Positions 25,830 to 35,314 of a stretch of DNA of 64,000 bases are shown here, piece by piece. Source of the DNA: Clavibacter michiganensis (GTDB taxonomy: Bacteria; Actinomycetota; Actinomycetes; Actinomycetales; Microbacteriaceae). A model generated the notes under the pieces. That model worked only from the letters and a program-made list of their open reading frames with translations, searched no databases and was not told the origin of the DNA. Numbering within the stretch: position 1 is the stretch's first letter; each line of letters starts with the position of its first letter. The position numbers were made by a program, and so were the translations under genes. The DNA lies in the NCBI RefSeq assembly GCF_021216655.1, contig NZ_CP080437.1, positions 124,001-188,000 on the forward strand, given 5' to 3'.

Positions 25830-26624
25830 ATGGCGCACACGGGTGACACGCAGCGGTACGCACCCGGAGAGGGCGGGCGGGCGCTCCCCGTCCGCGGCGG
25901 ACGCCGGGCCCGCCGCAAGGCCGAGAAGGAGGAGCGCCGTCGCGTCGCCGAGGACGAGGCGGGTCGCCTGACCTCGTCGCACGACGTGGATCCGCGCCTC
26001 GGCCGCCCCGCCGCCCCGCCTGCCTCGCCGCAGCAGCAGGTGGTCGCCGCCGACCCCGAGCGCGTGCTCGTCCGCCTCCGCCCGCACGGCCGTGCCCTCA
26101 CGCTCCCCGTGCTGCTGCTGCTCGCGATCTGCCTCACGGGCGGGTACTTCGGCGGCTGGTTCCCGGAGCCGTGGGAGAACGCGCTGCTGCTCGTGTCCCT
26201 CGCCGGCGTCGCGGTGTTCGTCACGCTGCTGCCCGTGCTGGTCTGGCTGAACCGCCGGTACACGGTCACGACCAGGCGCCTCATCGTGTCGCACGGCTTC
26301 TTCGTCCGCACCCGGCAGGAGCTGCTCCACTCCCGCGGGTACGACGTGACCCTCCGGCGCGGCCCGCTGCAGCACCTGCACCGCAGCGGCCACGTCTCCA
26401 TCAACGCCGGCCTCGAGTCGCCCGTCGTGCTCCGGGACGTGCCGTCTGCGGTGCTCGTCGTCCAGGCGCTCCAGGACCTCATGGAGGAGAACGCCAACAT
26501 GGTGGCCGAGCGCCGCCGGCAGGAAGAGTCGCGTCGCGGGCGGCCCGGCGACCCGGCGTGGCGGCAGCAGGACGAGCCCCGTTCGGTGTGGCCGGACGAC
26601 ACGCAGCCGTGGCAGCGCGGCTGA
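25830..26624 (+). CDS. PH-domain membrane protein
   Basis: A 264-residue protein. Residues 1-75 are cytoplasmic, rich in Arg, Glu and Ala (RRARRKAEKEERRRVAEDE). Two membrane helices follow (about 90-107 and 115-138). Then comes a bacterial PH-like domain, NRRYTVTTRRLIVSHGFFVR to residue 215, and a charged tail. It resembles the mycobacterial Rv3278c type found beside birA. Function is unknown; such domains may bind lipids or partner proteins at the membrane. It is separated from birA by 3 bases and probably co-transcribed. Confidence 0.8.
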   Translation: MAHTGDTQRYAPGEGGRALPVRGGRRARRKAEKEERRRVAEDEAGRLTSSHDVDPRLGRPAAPPASPQQQVVAADPERVLVRLRPHGRALTLPVLLLLAICLTGGYFGGWFPEPWENALLLVSLAGVAVFVTLLPVLVWLNRRYTVTTRRLIVSHGFFVRTRQELLHSRGYDVTLRRGPLQHLHRSGHVSINAGLESPVVLRDVPSAVLVVQALQDLMEENANMVAERRRQEESRRGRPGDPAWRQQDEPRSVWPDDTQPWQRG

Positions 26625-26643
26625 CCCGTCGCAGGTCGGGCGC

Positions 26644-27162
26644 CTAGGAGACCGCGACCCGGTCCGCGTCCTCCGTGCGCGCGGTCCCGGACGCGACGGG
26701 GACCTGCGGTGCCGCATGGCGCCGAGCGGGGGAGTAGACCCACTGGCGGTAGAGCACGAAGCGCACGGCGGATCCGAGCCCGAGGCCGATGACGTTGGCC
26801 GAGACGTTGTCCGCGAGCGGCGACGTGAGCCCCAGCACGTAGTGCGAGACGTACAGGCACGCGAGCCCGATGACCATGCCGAGGAGGCTCACCGCCAGGA
26901 ACTCGAGCGCCTCCCGGCCGCGGCGCGTGGTGCGCTGCTTGCCGAAGGTCCAGTAGCGGTTGCCCACCCAGTTGACGGCGATGGCGACGACGGTGGAGGC
27001 GACCTTGGCGAGCAGCGGCCCGGCCTCGACGGCGTCGGGGTGGAAGACGGTGGCGCGGAGCAGGTTGAAGACCGCGAGGTCGACCAGGAAGCCCGCGCCG
27101 CCGACGAGCCCGAACTGCGCGATCTGCACGCCGAGCGAGGCGAGGGAGCGACGGGGGGACAT
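26644..27162 (-). CDS. GtrA-family membrane protein (1 of 3)
   Basis: A 172-residue protein with four membrane helices. GtrA features: QFGLVGGAGFLVDLAVFNLL in helix 1, VNWVGNRYWTFGKQR after helix 2, and a final RFVLYRQWVYSP. GtrA proteins are thought to flip polyprenyl-phosphate-linked sugars across the membrane for wall or surface-polymer modification. The ATG at 27162 has a weak ribosome site. The tail (PQVPVASGTARTEDADR) is hydrophilic. It diverges from purK. The match to mycobacterial Rv3277 position suggests this is the ancestral copy, with those at 35.3 and 50.0 kb added later. Confidence 0.88.
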   Translation of the reverse strand: MSPRRSLASLGVQIAQFGLVGGAGFLVDLAVFNLLRATVFHPDAVEAGPLLAKVASTVVAIAVNWVGNRYWTFGKQRTTRRGREALEFLAVSLLGMVIGLACLYVSHYVLGLTSPLADNVSANVIGLGLGSAVRFVLYRQWVYSPARRHAAPQVPVASGTARTEDADRVAVS

Positions 27163-27212
27163 GGGCGGGGTCCGTCCTGGATGGGGGAGGATGTCGGGTG
27201 GCGTGACGGACG

Positions 27213-27218
27213 ATGTTA
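27213..27218 (-). promoter_or_regulatory. -10 element of gtrA (27.2 kb)
   Basis: Minus-strand TAACAT about 50 bases upstream of the gtrA ATG. The divergent purK gene starts at 27299. Confidence 0.4.
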
Positions 27219-27298
27219 CCGGCTGGTCCCGCCCACCGACCGTCCCGAGGCCGCCCGCTGGCGCCCGCGGGCCCACGCACCTGCACCAGGAGGACACC

Positions 27299-28426
27299 AT
27301 GACGCCCACCGTAGGAGTCGTCGGAGGCGGCCAGCTCGCCCGGATGATGATCGCTCCCGCCGTGGAGCTCGGCATCGGGATCCGCGTGCTCGCCGAGGCC
27401 GACGGCATGTCCGCCGGTCTCGCCGCCACGGCGGTCGGCGACTACCGCGACCTCGACGTCGTCCGTGCCTTCGCCCGGGACGTCGACGTGATCACGTTCG
27501 ACCACGAGCACGTGCCGCAGCACGTCCTCCGCGCGCTCGTCGCCGAGGGCGTGGCGGTGCACCCGGGCCCGGACGCCCTGCTCGTCGCGCAGGACAAGCT
27601 GCTCATGCGGGAGCGGCTCGAGCAGCTGGGCGTCCCGGTGCCCGTGTGGGCGCGCGTCGCCGACCGGGAGGCGCTCGCAGAGTTCCTCGCCGACAACGGC
27701 GGCGTCGCGGTCGTGAAGACGCCGCGCGGCGGATACGACGGCAAGGGCGTGCGGGTGGTGCGCTCCGCCGACGAGGCGGGCGACTGGTTCGACGCGCTCG
27801 GCACGGGCGACGCGCTGCTCGCGGAGGAGCTCGTCGACTACGCGCGCGAGCTCGCGCAGTCCGTCGCCCGGCGGCCCTCGGGCGACATCGCCGCGTGGCC
27901 CGTCGTCGAGTCGATCCAGCGCGACGGCGTGTGCGCCGAGGTCATCGCGCCCGCGCACGGCGCGAGCGCCCGGCTGCGCGAGGCGGCGGAGGAGATGGCG
28001 CGCGGGATCGCGGAGGGGCTCGGCGTCACGGGCGTGCTCGCGGTCGAGCTGTTCGAGACCGTCGACGGGCGCCTGCTCGTCAACGAGCTGGCCATGCGCC
28101 CGCACAACACCGGCCACTGGTCGATGGACGGCGCGGTCACCGGCCAGTTCGAGCAGCACCTGCGCGCGGTGCTCGACCTGCCGCTCGGATCCACCCGGCC
28201 GCTCGCGCCGTGGTCCGTCATGATCAACGTCCTGGGCGGGCCGGAGAGCGGCACCGTCGCCGACCGCTACCCGCGGGCGCTCGCCGACCAGCCCGACGCG
28301 CGCTTCCACTTCTACGGCAAGGACCCGCGACCCGGCCGCAAGGTGGGGCACGTCACGGTGGTGGGCGACGACCTCGACGAGACCGCGTACCGGGCGCGCG
28401 CGGCCGCGGCGTTCTTCCGGGGCTGA
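27299..28426 (+). CDS. purK: N5-carboxyaminoimidazole ribonucleotide synthase
   Basis: A 375-residue ATP-grasp enzyme of purine synthesis that makes N5-CAIR from AIR, ATP and bicarbonate. The N-terminal [15 protein letters not shown]-grasp lysine region [14 protein letters not shown] and the C-terminal [20 protein letters not shown] are characteristic. The ATG at 27299 follows a near-ideal ribosome-binding site (aggagg, 5 bases away). purE follows after 64 bases with its own promoter element, and the pair channels N5-CAIR to CAIR. Confidence 0.96.
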   Translation: MTPTVGVVGGGQLARMMIAPAVELGIGIRVLAEADGMSAGLAATAVGDYRDLDVVRAFARDVDVITFDHEHVPQHVLRALVAEGVAVHPGPDALLVAQDKLLMRERLEQLGVPVPVWARVADREALAEFLADNGGVAVVKTPRGGYDGKGVRVVRSADEAGDWFDALGTGDALLAEELVDYARELAQSVARRPSGDIAAWPVVESIQRDGVCAEVIAPAHGASARLREAAEEMARGIAEGLGVTGVLAVELFETVDGRLLVNELAMRPHNTGHWSMDGAVTGQFEQHLRAVLDLPLGSTRPLAPWSVMINVLGGPESGTVADRYPRALADQPDARFHFYGKDPRPGRKVGHVTVVGDDLDETAYRARAAAAFFRG

Positions 28427-28477
28427 CCGCGCCGCTGGCGGGCTGCGTGGCGCGGCGGGCGCGCAGGACCGGGCACC

Positions 28478-28483
28478 TAGCAT
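28478..28483 (+). promoter_or_regulatory. -10 element of purE, leaderless type
   Basis: TAGCAT, then 7 bases (ggagccc) before the GTG at 28491. An in-frame ATG at 28482 lies inside this box, which argues against that start. Confidence 0.5.
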
Positions 28484-28490
28484 GGAGCCC

Positions 28491-29006
28491 GTGAATCCCG
28501 ACACCCCTGCACTCGTCGGCCTCGTCATGGGCTCCGACTCCGACTGGAACGTGATGGAGAAGGCGTCCCGCGCGCTCGACGCCCTGGGCATCGCCCACGA
28601 GGTCGAGGTGCTCTCGGCGCATCGCACGCCCGAGCGCATGATCGCCTACGGGCAGACCGCGCGCGAGCGGGGCATCCGCGTGATCATCGCGGGTGCGGGC
28701 GGCGCCGCCCACCTCCCCGGGATGATCGCCTCCGTCACGACCCTGCCCGTCATCGGCGTGCCCGTGCCCCTGTCGACCCTCGACGGCATGGACTCGCTGC
28801 TGTCGATCGTGCAGATGCCCGCGGGCGTCCCCGTCGCCACCGTCTCCATCGGCGGCGCCGAGAACGCGGGGCTCCTCGCCGCGCGCATCCTCTCCACGTC
28901 CGACGACCGCATCGCGGATGCCCTCGCGCGCCACCGGGCCGAGCTCGCCGAGCTCGTGGAGCGCAAGAACGCCGCGCTGCAGCAGAAGGTGTCGTCGCGC
29001 ACGTGA
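28491..29006 (+). CDS. purE: N5-CAIR mutase
   Basis: A 171-residue class I PurE that converts N5-CAIR to CAIR. The conserved segments are all present: [22 protein letters not shown] (catalytic His), [14 protein letters not shown] and [21 protein letters not shown] use GTG 28491 rather than ATG 28482 because of the promoter box; the difference is three residues. Its stop overlaps the LCP start (GTGA), coupling purine synthesis to a wall ligase by position, as in several actinobacteria. Confidence 0.95.
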   Translation: MNPDTPALVGLVMGSDSDWNVMEKASRALDALGIAHEVEVLSAHRTPERMIAYGQTARERGIRVIIAGAGGAAHLPGMIASVTTLPVIGVPVPLSTLDGMDSLLSIVQMPAGVPVATVSIGGAENAGLLAARILSTSDDRIADALARHRAELAELVERKNAALQQKVSSRT

Positions 29007-30352
29007 GCCTGACGCAGCCCATCCGGCACCCGGACAGCCGGTCGCCGCGCATCATGACCACCCGGGCCTGGTGGCTCGTGGTGCTGAACGTCCTCATCCC
29101 CGGATCCGCCCAGGTCCTCGCGGGGAACCGCCGCCTCGGCCGCGTCGGCCTCGCCTCCACGCTCGCCGTGTGGGCGCTCGCCGTCGTGGGCGGCGGCCTC
29201 GCGCTGTTCGCGCGCGGCGCGCTCATCCAGGTCGTGTCCCAGGAGTGGCTGCTCGTGGTGCTGCAGGCGCTGCTGGCGGCGTACGCCGTGCTGTGGGTCG
29301 TGCTCTCGCTCGACACCCTGCGGCTCGCGCGCATCGTCCGCGTCGCGCCCCGGGCCCGCCCGGTCATCGCGGCGCTGTCGGTGCTGCTCCTGGTCGGCAC
29401 GGCCGGATCCGCGGGCTACGCCGCCTACATCGTGGGCGTCGGCCGCGGCGCCCTGGGCGGTATCTTCGGCGACTACGCCACCGAGGCCCCGGTCGACGGC
29501 CGGTACAACATCATGCTGCTCGGCGGCGACGCGGGCAGCGACCGCGCGGGCCTGCGCCCCGACAGCATCACCGTCGTCAGCATCGACGCCGACACCGGGC
29601 GCGCCACCATGGTCGGCCTGCCACGCGACATGGAGAAGGTGCCGTTCTCCGACGGCTCGCCGCTCCAGAAGCGCTACCCGAACGGCTACCAGCGCTGCGA
29701 CGTGGACGCCTGCATGCTCAACTCCATCTACACCGAGGTCGAGGTCTACAAGCAGGACCTCTACCCCGACGCGAAGGAGAAGGGCAGCCTCCCCGGCATC
29801 GAGGCGATGCGCGAGGCCGTGCAGGGCGTCACGGGGCTCACGATCCAGTACTACGCGCTCATCGACATGCAGGGCTTCTCCGAGATGGTGGACGCGCTCG
29901 GCGGCATCGACATCGACGTGAAGCGCCGCATCGGCATGGGCTCGGGGCACGACGACAAGTTCCGGCCGGTGCCCATCCCCGAGTGGATCGAGCCGGGCCA
30001 GCAGAAGCTCGACGGCTACCACGCGCTCTGGTACGCGCGATCCCGCTACCAGACCACCGACTACGACCGGATGTCGCGCCAGCGCGAGGTGCAGCAGGCG
30101 GTGCTCAAGCAGTTCGACCCGGCCAACGTGCTCACCAAGTTCGACGCGATCGCGCAGGCCGGCCAGCAGGTGGTCAGGACCGACATCCCGCGCGGCATGC
30201 TCGGCTACTTCACGCAGCTCGCGCTGAAGACGAAGGACCAGCCCATCGACGACCTGGAGATCGTGCCGCCGAGGTTCGACTCGCAGAAGCCCGACTTCCC
30301 GGCCATCCGCCAGGCGATCCAGCAGCAGTTCGCGAACGGCTCAGCGGGCTGA
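29003..30352 (+). CDS. LytR-CpsA-Psr (LCP) family wall-polymer ligase
   Basis: A 449-residue LCP protein; the family transfers lipid-linked anionic polymers or arabinogalactan-like chains onto peptidoglycan outside the membrane. The LCP domain starts near residue 165: [20 protein letters not shown], then [20 protein letters not shown] and LPRDMEKV, with the conserved Asp and Arg residues, and [20 protein letters not shown] later. Instead of one anchor helix it has four N-terminal membrane segments (about 25-135), an extended form. The GTG at 29003 overlaps purE. It converges on the rhamnosyl/export operon with only 15 bases between stops. Confidence 0.92.
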   Translation: MSLTQPIRHPDSRSPRIMTTRAWWLVVLNVLIPGSAQVLAGNRRLGRVGLASTLAVWALAVVGGGLALFARGALIQVVSQEWLLVVLQALLAAYAVLWVVLSLDTLRLARIVRVAPRARPVIAALSVLLLVGTAGSAGYAAYIVGVGRGALGGIFGDYATEAPVDGRYNIMLLGGDAGSDRAGLRPDSITVVSIDADTGRATMVGLPRDMEKVPFSDGSPLQKRYPNGYQRCDVDACMLNSIYTEVEVYKQDLYPDAKEKGSLPGIEAMREAVQGVTGLTIQYYALIDMQGFSEMVDALGGIDIDVKRRIGMGSGHDDKFRPVPIPEWIEPGQQKLDGYHALWYARSRYQTTDYDRMSRQREVQQAVLKQFDPANVLTKFDAIAQAGQQVVRTDIPRGMLGYFTQLALKTKDQPIDDLEIVPPRFDSQKPDFPAIRQAIQQQFANGSAG

Positions 30353-30367
30353 TCCCGGGACGCGCGC

Positions 30368-31507
30368 CTACAGGTCGGCGTGCAGCTGCCAGACCTTCTC
30401 AGCGGAGTCACGCCAGCTGAAGGCACGTGCGCGGTCCTGCCCGACGACGGCCAGGCGCTCGCGCGCCGCCGTGTCGGAGAGCAGGCCGCCGATGGCCTCG
30501 GCGAGGCGCAGCGGGTAGCCGTCGGGATCCTCGCGCGGCACCACGACGCCCGCGTCGGCCGCGACCTCGAGGAGCGCCGGCGCGTCCGAGTGCACGACGG
30601 GCGTGCCGAAGGACAGCGCCTCCACGACCGGCAGGCCGAAGCCCTCCGACAGGCTCGGGTGCACGAACACCGTGGCGCGGTCGAGCGCGACGGCCAGGTC
30701 GGCGTCCGTGAGGGATCCGAGGCTGCGCACGCGCGACGGGTCGACGCCCGCCTCGTCCGCCACCTGCGCGAGCTCGACGTCGCCCCACGTCGCGGGGCCG
30801 ACGATGAGGAGCGGCAGGTCGCCGGTCTCCGGGCGCACGAGCGCCTGCACGAGCGCCTGGACGCCCTTGCGCGGCTCGAGGCTGCCGACGGTGAGCAGGT
30901 ACTCGGCGGGCAGGTCGAGCTCGGCGGCGCGGGCGTCGGGATCCTCCGGCAGGACGATGCGCGGGCTCACGGCCCCGCCGATCACCCGCACCCGGTCGCC
31001 CAGGTCGACGTAGCGCGCGAGCTCCTCGGCCAGCGCGTGCGACGGGACCACGACGGCGTCGGCGTGCTTCCGCGCGCGCTTGGCCATGGCCTTCGTCCAG
31101 GCGACGGATGCGCTCGTCATGCTCTCCGGGTGCGTCCACGCGTTGACGTCGTGGATGGTGGCGACGATCTGGTCGTTCGTGTTGACGCGGTCGTGGCGGC
31201 GCAGCGGAGCGAGGAGGCCGGGCGCGTGGACCATGCCGGTAGTGCCGGGCGTCGGGAGGCCCAGCTGCCAGGCGCGGGACAGCTCGCGGCGGGGGAGCGG
31301 GACGCGCGTGATGCGGGCGAGGCCGGGCAGGCGCCGCTCGAGGTCGGCCGTCTGCTCGGGCGTGACAGCGGAGACGACGCCCTCGACCTCGCAGCCGCTC
31401 GGCGTCGACGCGACGATCGCGCTCGTCAGGTCCTCGGCGTAGCGGCCGATGCCGCCGGGCGTGGGGCCGGTCAGCTGGTCGATGATCACGCGCAGCGTGG
31501 TGGTCAC
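30368..31507 (-). CDS. Glycosyltransferase family 4
   Basis: A 379-residue GT-B glycosyltransferase. N-terminal glycine loop PTPGGIGRYAEDL, central acceptor region VHAPGLLAPLRR, and the donor-binding C domain LTVGSLEPRKGVQALVQALV with EGFGLPVVEALSFGTPVV, the E-x7-E retaining motif. Position at the end of the rmlB-rmlD-exporter operon suggests a rhamnosyl or mannosyl transfer to a wall polymer, but the donor is not shown by the sequence. The GTG at 31507 has ribosome site atggagg 3 bases away; an upstream ATG at 31552 overlaps a -10 box. Confidence 0.88.
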   Translation of the reverse strand: MTTTLRVIIDQLTGPTPGGIGRYAEDLTSAIVASTPSGCEVEGVVSAVTPEQTADLERRLPGLARITRVPLPRRELSRAWQLGLPTPGTTGMVHAPGLLAPLRRHDRVNTNDQIVATIHDVNAWTHPESMTSASVAWTKAMAKRARKHADAVVVPSHALAEELARYVDLGDRVRVIGGAVSPRIVLPEDPDARAAELDLPAEYLLTVGSLEPRKGVQALVQALVRPETGDLPLLIVGPATWGDVELAQVADEAGVDPSRVRSLGSLTDADLAVALDRATVFVHPSLSEGFGLPVVEALSFGTPVVHSDAPALLEVAADAGVVVPREDPDGYPLRLAEAIGGLLSDTAARERLAVVGQDRARAFSWRDSAEKVWQLHADL

Positions 31508-31550
31508 GGTCCTCCATCGCGCGGGTGTCGGGTCGGCCCGCGGGAGGACC

Positions 31551-31556
31551 ATCGTA
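31551..31556 (-). promoter_or_regulatory. -10 element before the GT4 gene
   Basis: Minus-strand TACGAT about 43 bases before the GTG at 31507, giving this gene a possible promoter separate from the exporter operon. Confidence 0.4.
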
Positions 31557-31598
31557 CCGGCGGGCGCCTCGGGGATCCGGGAGGAGCGCCCGGCGGGG

Positions 31599-32345
31599 TC
31601 AGCTCCGGCGCATCCGCTCGACGGCGTCCTTGGACGGGCCGTCGAACGCGACCTTCCCGGACTGGATGAGGATCCCGCGCTCGCACAGGTCCGACACCAT
31701 GTCGAGGTCGTGGCTCACGACCACGAGGGTCTTGCCCTGGTCGTGCAGCTCGCGGATCTTCGCGAGGCACTTGCGCTGGAACGGCTCGTCGCCGACGGAG
31801 AGGATCTCGTCGACCAGGAGGATGTCGACCTCGGTGTGGATCGCGACCGAGAACGCGAGCCGCAGGAACATGCCCGAGGAGTAGTGCTTGACCTCGGTGT
31901 CGATGAACTTCTCGATCTCGCTGAACTCGACGATCTGGTCGAAGCGCGCATCGATCTCGTGCTGCTCCATGCCGAGGATCGCCGCGTTCAGGTAGATGTT
32001 CTCGCGCCCGGACAGGTCGGGGTGGAAGCCCGCGCCCACCTCGATGAGGCCCGCGATGCGCCCGCGGGCGAGCACCTCGCCGCTGTCCGGCTGGTAGACG
32101 CCCGAGATGAGCTTCAGGAGCGTGGACTTGCCGGAGCCGTTGAACCCGAGCAGCGCGACGGACTCGCCGGGACGCACGGAGAAGCTGACGTCCTCCAGCG
32201 CGTCGAAGGTGCTGGCGAGCGGCTTGCGGCGGACGGCGGCGATCACCGTCTCCTTGATGGAGTGCGTGTGGCGCAGCAGGAACGACTTCCGCACGTTCTC
32301 CACGATGATGCGCGGGAGCGCGTCCGACTCAGAGGTCCTGGGCAA
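31599..32345 (-). CDS. Polysaccharide ABC exporter ATPase (Wzt/TagH-like)
   Basis: A 248-residue ATPase. Before the core lies KSFLLRHTHSIKETVIAAVR, the loop typical of Wzt/TagH exporters. Walker A is LGFNGSGKST, the signature region is HYSSGMFLRLAFSVA and Walker B is DILLVDEILSVGDEPF. It ends soon after the core and has no Wzt carbohydrate-binding domain, like the mycobacterial galactan exporter Rv3781. It overlaps the permease by 17 bases. It would flip an undecaprenyl- or decaprenyl-linked polymer out of the cell. Confidence 0.92.
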   Translation of the reverse strand: MPRTSESDALPRIIVENVRKSFLLRHTHSIKETVIAAVRRKPLASTFDALEDVSFSVRPGESVALLGFNGSGKSTLLKLISGVYQPDSGEVLARGRIAGLIEVGAGFHPDLSGRENIYLNAAILGMEQHEIDARFDQIVEFSEIEKFIDTEVKHYSSGMFLRLAFSVAIHTEVDILLVDEILSVGDEPFQRKCLAKIRELHDQGKTLVVVSHDLDMVSDLCERGILIQSGKVAFDGPSKDAVERMRRS

Positions 32346-33189
32346 AGCGCCCCTCCAGCTTCTTGAAGACGAGCTGCCCGAGCAGGAGGCTCAGGAGCGA
32401 GACGCCGAGGGCGATGAAGCCGTACATCCACAGGTTCTCGGGCAGGTCGCCCGTGCCGCCGGTGGTCGGGTACCAGAAGCCCGCGTGGAAGAGCTCGACC
32501 GCGGCCGTGACCGGGTTCAGCTGGTAGACCACGAGCAGCCAGTCCGGCAGCACGTCGCGGACCTGGGCGAAGGGGTAGAGCACCGGGGAGGCCCACACGA
32601 CCACCATGACGATGAGCTCGACGAAGTTCTGGGAGTCGCGGAACGAGACGTTGGCGGCGCCGAACAGCATGCCGAGGCCGATGGCCAGGGTGCCGATGAT
32701 GGCGACGCCCAGCAGGATCCCCAGGACCTGCACCGGCGTCGGCGCCCACCCCACGAAGAGGCAGACCACCAGCAGGATCACCAGCTGCGGCAGGAAGTTC
32801 ACGAGCGCCACGAAGGTGCTCGACACCGGGAACAGCTCCCGCGGCAGGTAGATCTTCTTGATCAGCGCCCCGTTGTCGACGAGGGACTTCGTCGAGTTGG
32901 AGAACGCCTCCGTGTAGAAGTTGATGAGGATGATGCCCGAGAACAGGTAGATCGGGTAGTTGACCTGGTTCTGGTTGAGCCGCAGGAACACGCCCATCGC
33001 GATGAAGAACACCGCGAACTGCGCCGCCGGCTTCACGTACGACCACAGCCATCCGAGCACCGAGCCGCGGTACCTGACCTGCACCTCCTTGCGCACGAGC
33101 AGGGAGAGGAGGTAGCGGCGACGGTAGACGTCGAGGAGGCCCGCGCCCGTGCCGGGCCTCGAGAACTCCCGCGCCTCGGAACTCGTCAT
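32329..33189 (-). CDS. Polysaccharide ABC exporter permease (Wzm/TagG-like)
   Basis: A 286-residue ABC2-type permease with six membrane helices. The amphipathic N-terminus VYRRRYLLSLLVRKEVQVRY with GSVLGWLWSYVKPAAQF is the classic Wzm/TagG entry. NGALIKKIYLPRELFPVSST is the conserved cytoplasmic loop that contacts the ATPase. The ATG at 33189 is my choice; a GTG three codons upstream is possible. With the following ATPase it forms the polymer exporter, placed straight after the rhamnose genes. Confidence 0.92.
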   Translation of the reverse strand: MTSSEAREFSRPGTGAGLLDVYRRRYLLSLLVRKEVQVRYRGSVLGWLWSYVKPAAQFAVFFIAMGVFLRLNQNQVNYPIYLFSGIILINFYTEAFSNSTKSLVDNGALIKKIYLPRELFPVSSTFVALVNFLPQLVILLVVCLFVGWAPTPVQVLGILLGVAIIGTLAIGLGMLFGAANVSFRDSQNFVELIVMVVVWASPVLYPFAQVRDVLPDWLLVVYQLNPVTAAVELFHAGFWYPTTGGTGDLPENLWMYGFIALGVSLLSLLLGQLVFKKLEGRFAQDL

Positions 33190-33283
33190 GCTCGACACGT
33201 CGGTGGTGCCCTTCGGACTGCGTGGGGTCCGCGCGGGGCGCGGAGCGGGGACGGGGACGGCGTCCGGGATCGGACCGGACACG

Positions 33284-33289
33284 AGTGTA
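33284..33289 (-). promoter_or_regulatory. -10 element before the exporter genes
   Basis: Minus-strand TACACT about 95 bases before the permease ATG and right after the rmlD stop region. It may add exporter transcription to that coming from rmlB. Confidence 0.4.
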
Positions 33290-33293
33290 GCCG

Positions 33294-34148
33294 TCAGGGT
33301 GCCCGGAGGACGCCGTGGGCGGCGGCGTCGGACAGCGCCTCCCGCCAGTCCCGCAGCGGGGCGAGCCCCACGCGCGCCCAGCCGTCGTGGCCGAGCACGG
33401 AGTACGCGGGGCGGGGCGCCGGCCGCACGAAGGACGCGCTGTCGGTGGGCCGCACGCGCTCGGGATCGAGTCCCGCCTCGGCGAAGACGGCCCGCGCCAG
33501 GTCGTACCAGGTGGCGACGCCCGACGACGTCCCGTGGAACACGCCCGCGGGAGCGCCGGCCTCGACGAGCTCGACGAGGCGCGCCGCCAGGTCGACCGTC
33601 CACGTCGGCTGCCCGCGCTGGTCGTCGACGACGGACACCGTCTCGTGCGTCCCCGCGAGCCGCAGCATGGTCGACGGGAAGCTCGGGCCCCCCGCGCCGT
33701 ACAGCCAGGCGGTGCGCACGACGCTCGCGCCCGCCGGGTGGCCCGCGAGCACGAGCCGCTCGCCCTCGGCCTTGGTGCGGCCGTAGGCGGAGACGGGAGC
33801 GTGCGGGGCGTCCTCCGGGTACGGCGCGTCGGCGGAGCCGTCGAACACGTAGTCGGTGGACACGTGCACGATGCGGGCGCCCTCCCGGGCGGCGGCCCGC
33901 GCGAGGACGCCGGCGCCCGTCGCGTTGACGGCGCGGGCCTCCTCCTCGTGCTCCTCGGCCGCGTCGACCGCGGTGTACGCCGCGAGGTTCACGACCACGT
34001 CGTGCCCGGCGACGGCCGCGCGGACCGCGGCCTCGTCGGCGATGTCGAGCTCGGAGCGCGCGGGCGCGGTCACGTCGTGGCGGGCGAGGGCCGGGAGGAG
34101 GTCCTGCCCGAGCATCCCGCGGGCGCCGGTGACGAGGATCCGGCTCAC
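33294..34148 (-). CDS. rmlD: dTDP-4-dehydrorhamnose reductase
   Basis: A 284-residue short-chain reductase that makes dTDP-L-rhamnose from the 4-keto precursor with NAD(P)H. Features: ILVTGARGMLGQDLLPAL (nucleotide site), VVNLAAYTAVDAAE, VSTDYVFDGSADAPY and the catalytic YGRTKAEGE. The GTG at 34148 overlaps the rmlB stop (GTGA). Last step of the dTDP-rhamnose pathway, whose other genes lie at 34.1, 35.8 and 36.4 kb. Confidence 0.95.
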   Translation of the reverse strand: MSRILVTGARGMLGQDLLPALARHDVTAPARSELDIADEAAVRAAVAGHDVVVNLAAYTAVDAAEEHEEEARAVNATGAGVLARAAAREGARIVHVSTDYVFDGSADAPYPEDAPHAPVSAYGRTKAEGERLVLAGHPAGASVVRTAWLYGAGGPSFPSTMLRLAGTHETVSVVDDQRGQPTWTVDLAARLVELVEAGAPAGVFHGTSSGVATWYDLARAVFAEAGLDPERVRPTDSASFVRPAPRPAYSVLGHDGWARVGLAPLRDWREALSDAAAHGVLRAP

Positions 34149-35134
34149 GCGGGCAGCTCGGCGCGCTGCTTCAGCGGCTCCCACCACGAGCGGTTGTCGC
34201 GGTACCACTGCACGACGTCGGCGAGGCCCTGCTCGAACGGGACCTGCGGGGAGTAGCCGAGCTCGCGCTGGATCTTGGAGATGTCGACGGAGTAGCGCAG
34301 GTCGTGGCCCTTGCGGTCCTCGACGCGGTCGACGTACGACCAGTCGCGGCCGGTCGCGTCGAGCAGCAGCTGCGTGAGCTCGCGGTTGGTGAGCTCGGTG
34401 CCGCCGCCGATGTTGTAGATCTCGCCGGGCGCGCCCTGGACGAGCACCAGCGCGATGCCGCGGCAGTGGTCGTCGACGTGCAGCCAGTCGCGGATGTTGA
34501 GGCCCTCGCCGTAGAGCGGGACGTGCCGGTCGTCGATGAGGTTCGTGACGAACAGCGGGATGACCTTCTCGGGGAAGTGGTACGGCCCGTAGTTGTTCGA
34601 GCAGCGCGTGATGGACACGTTCAGCCCGTGCGTGCGGTGGTACGAGCGGGCGAGCAGGTCGCTGCCGGCCTTCGACGCGGAGTAGGGCGAGTTGGGCTCG
34701 AGCGGCCGCTCCTCGTCCCACGAGCCCTCGGCGATGGATCCGTAGACCTCGTCTGTGGAGACGTGCACGAAGCGCTTCAGGTCGTGGCGGAGCGCGGCGT
34801 CGAGGAGCTTCTGCGTGCCGAGCACGTTGGTCTCCACGAAGATGCTCGCGTCGCGGACGGAGCGGTCGACGTGGCTCTCGGCCGCGAAGTGCACGACCGC
34901 GTCGACCTGCGGGATCCACTCGTCGAGGACCGCGTCGTCGCGGATGTCGCCGTGGACGAACGTGTAGCGCGGGGAGTCGCTGACGGGCGCGAGGTTCTCG
35001 GGGTTGCCCGAGTAGGTGAGCGCGTCGAGCACGACGACGTCGGCGCCCTCGAGCCCGGCGTAGTGGTCCTGGAGCGCGTGGCGCACGAAGTTGGAGCCGA
35101 TGAAGCCGGCGCCGCCGGTCACGAGGATCCTCAT
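34145..35134 (-). CDS. rmlB: dTDP-glucose 4,6-dehydratase
   Basis: A 329-residue extended SDR that makes dTDP-4-keto-6-deoxyglucose. Nucleotide site MRILVTGGAGFIGSNFVRHA, active-site motifs VHVSTDEVYGSI (Asp-Glu of the dehydratase subclass) and YSASKAGSDLL (Tyr, Lys), and TRCSNNYGPYHFPEKVIPLF typical of RmlB. The ATG at 35134 begins at the family N-terminus. It heads the operon rmlB-rmlD-permease-ATPase. Confidence 0.96.
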   Translation of the reverse strand: MRILVTGGAGFIGSNFVRHALQDHYAGLEGADVVVLDALTYSGNPENLAPVSDSPRYTFVHGDIRDDAVLDEWIPQVDAVVHFAAESHVDRSVRDASIFVETNVLGTQKLLDAALRHDLKRFVHVSTDEVYGSIAEGSWDEERPLEPNSPYSASKAGSDLLARSYHRTHGLNVSITRCSNNYGPYHFPEKVIPLFVTNLIDDRHVPLYGEGLNIRDWLHVDDHCRGIALVLVQGAPGEIYNIGGGTELTNRELTQLLLDATGRDWSYVDRVEDRKGHDLRYSVDISKIQRELGYSPQVPFEQGLADVVQWYRDNRSWWEPLKQRAELPA

Positions 35135-35220
35135 GGGGATACGTCCTGTCGTCGAGACGCCGGGCGGGTGGGCCGGCGTCGAGGGAGAGTCCGCTGCTGT
35201 TCGGGGGCGGACCGCATGCG

Positions 35221-35226
35221 AGTGTA
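35221..35226 (-). promoter_or_regulatory. -10 element of the rmlB operon
   Basis: Minus-strand TACACT about 87 bases before the rmlB ATG, leaving a leader of roughly 80 bases. Confidence 0.45.
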
Positions 35227-35314
35227 CCGGCGACGGCCCGCGCGGCCACGTCCCCGTGCGGGGGAGGCGCGGGCCGCACGGCGGATCCCGGGGGCTAGCG
35301 GGCAGGATGCGGGG

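Noticed and set aside
28482..28490. ATG 28482 as purE start
   Set aside because: It overlaps the TAGCAT -10 box; GTG 28491 is 7 bases from the box like the other leaderless genes.
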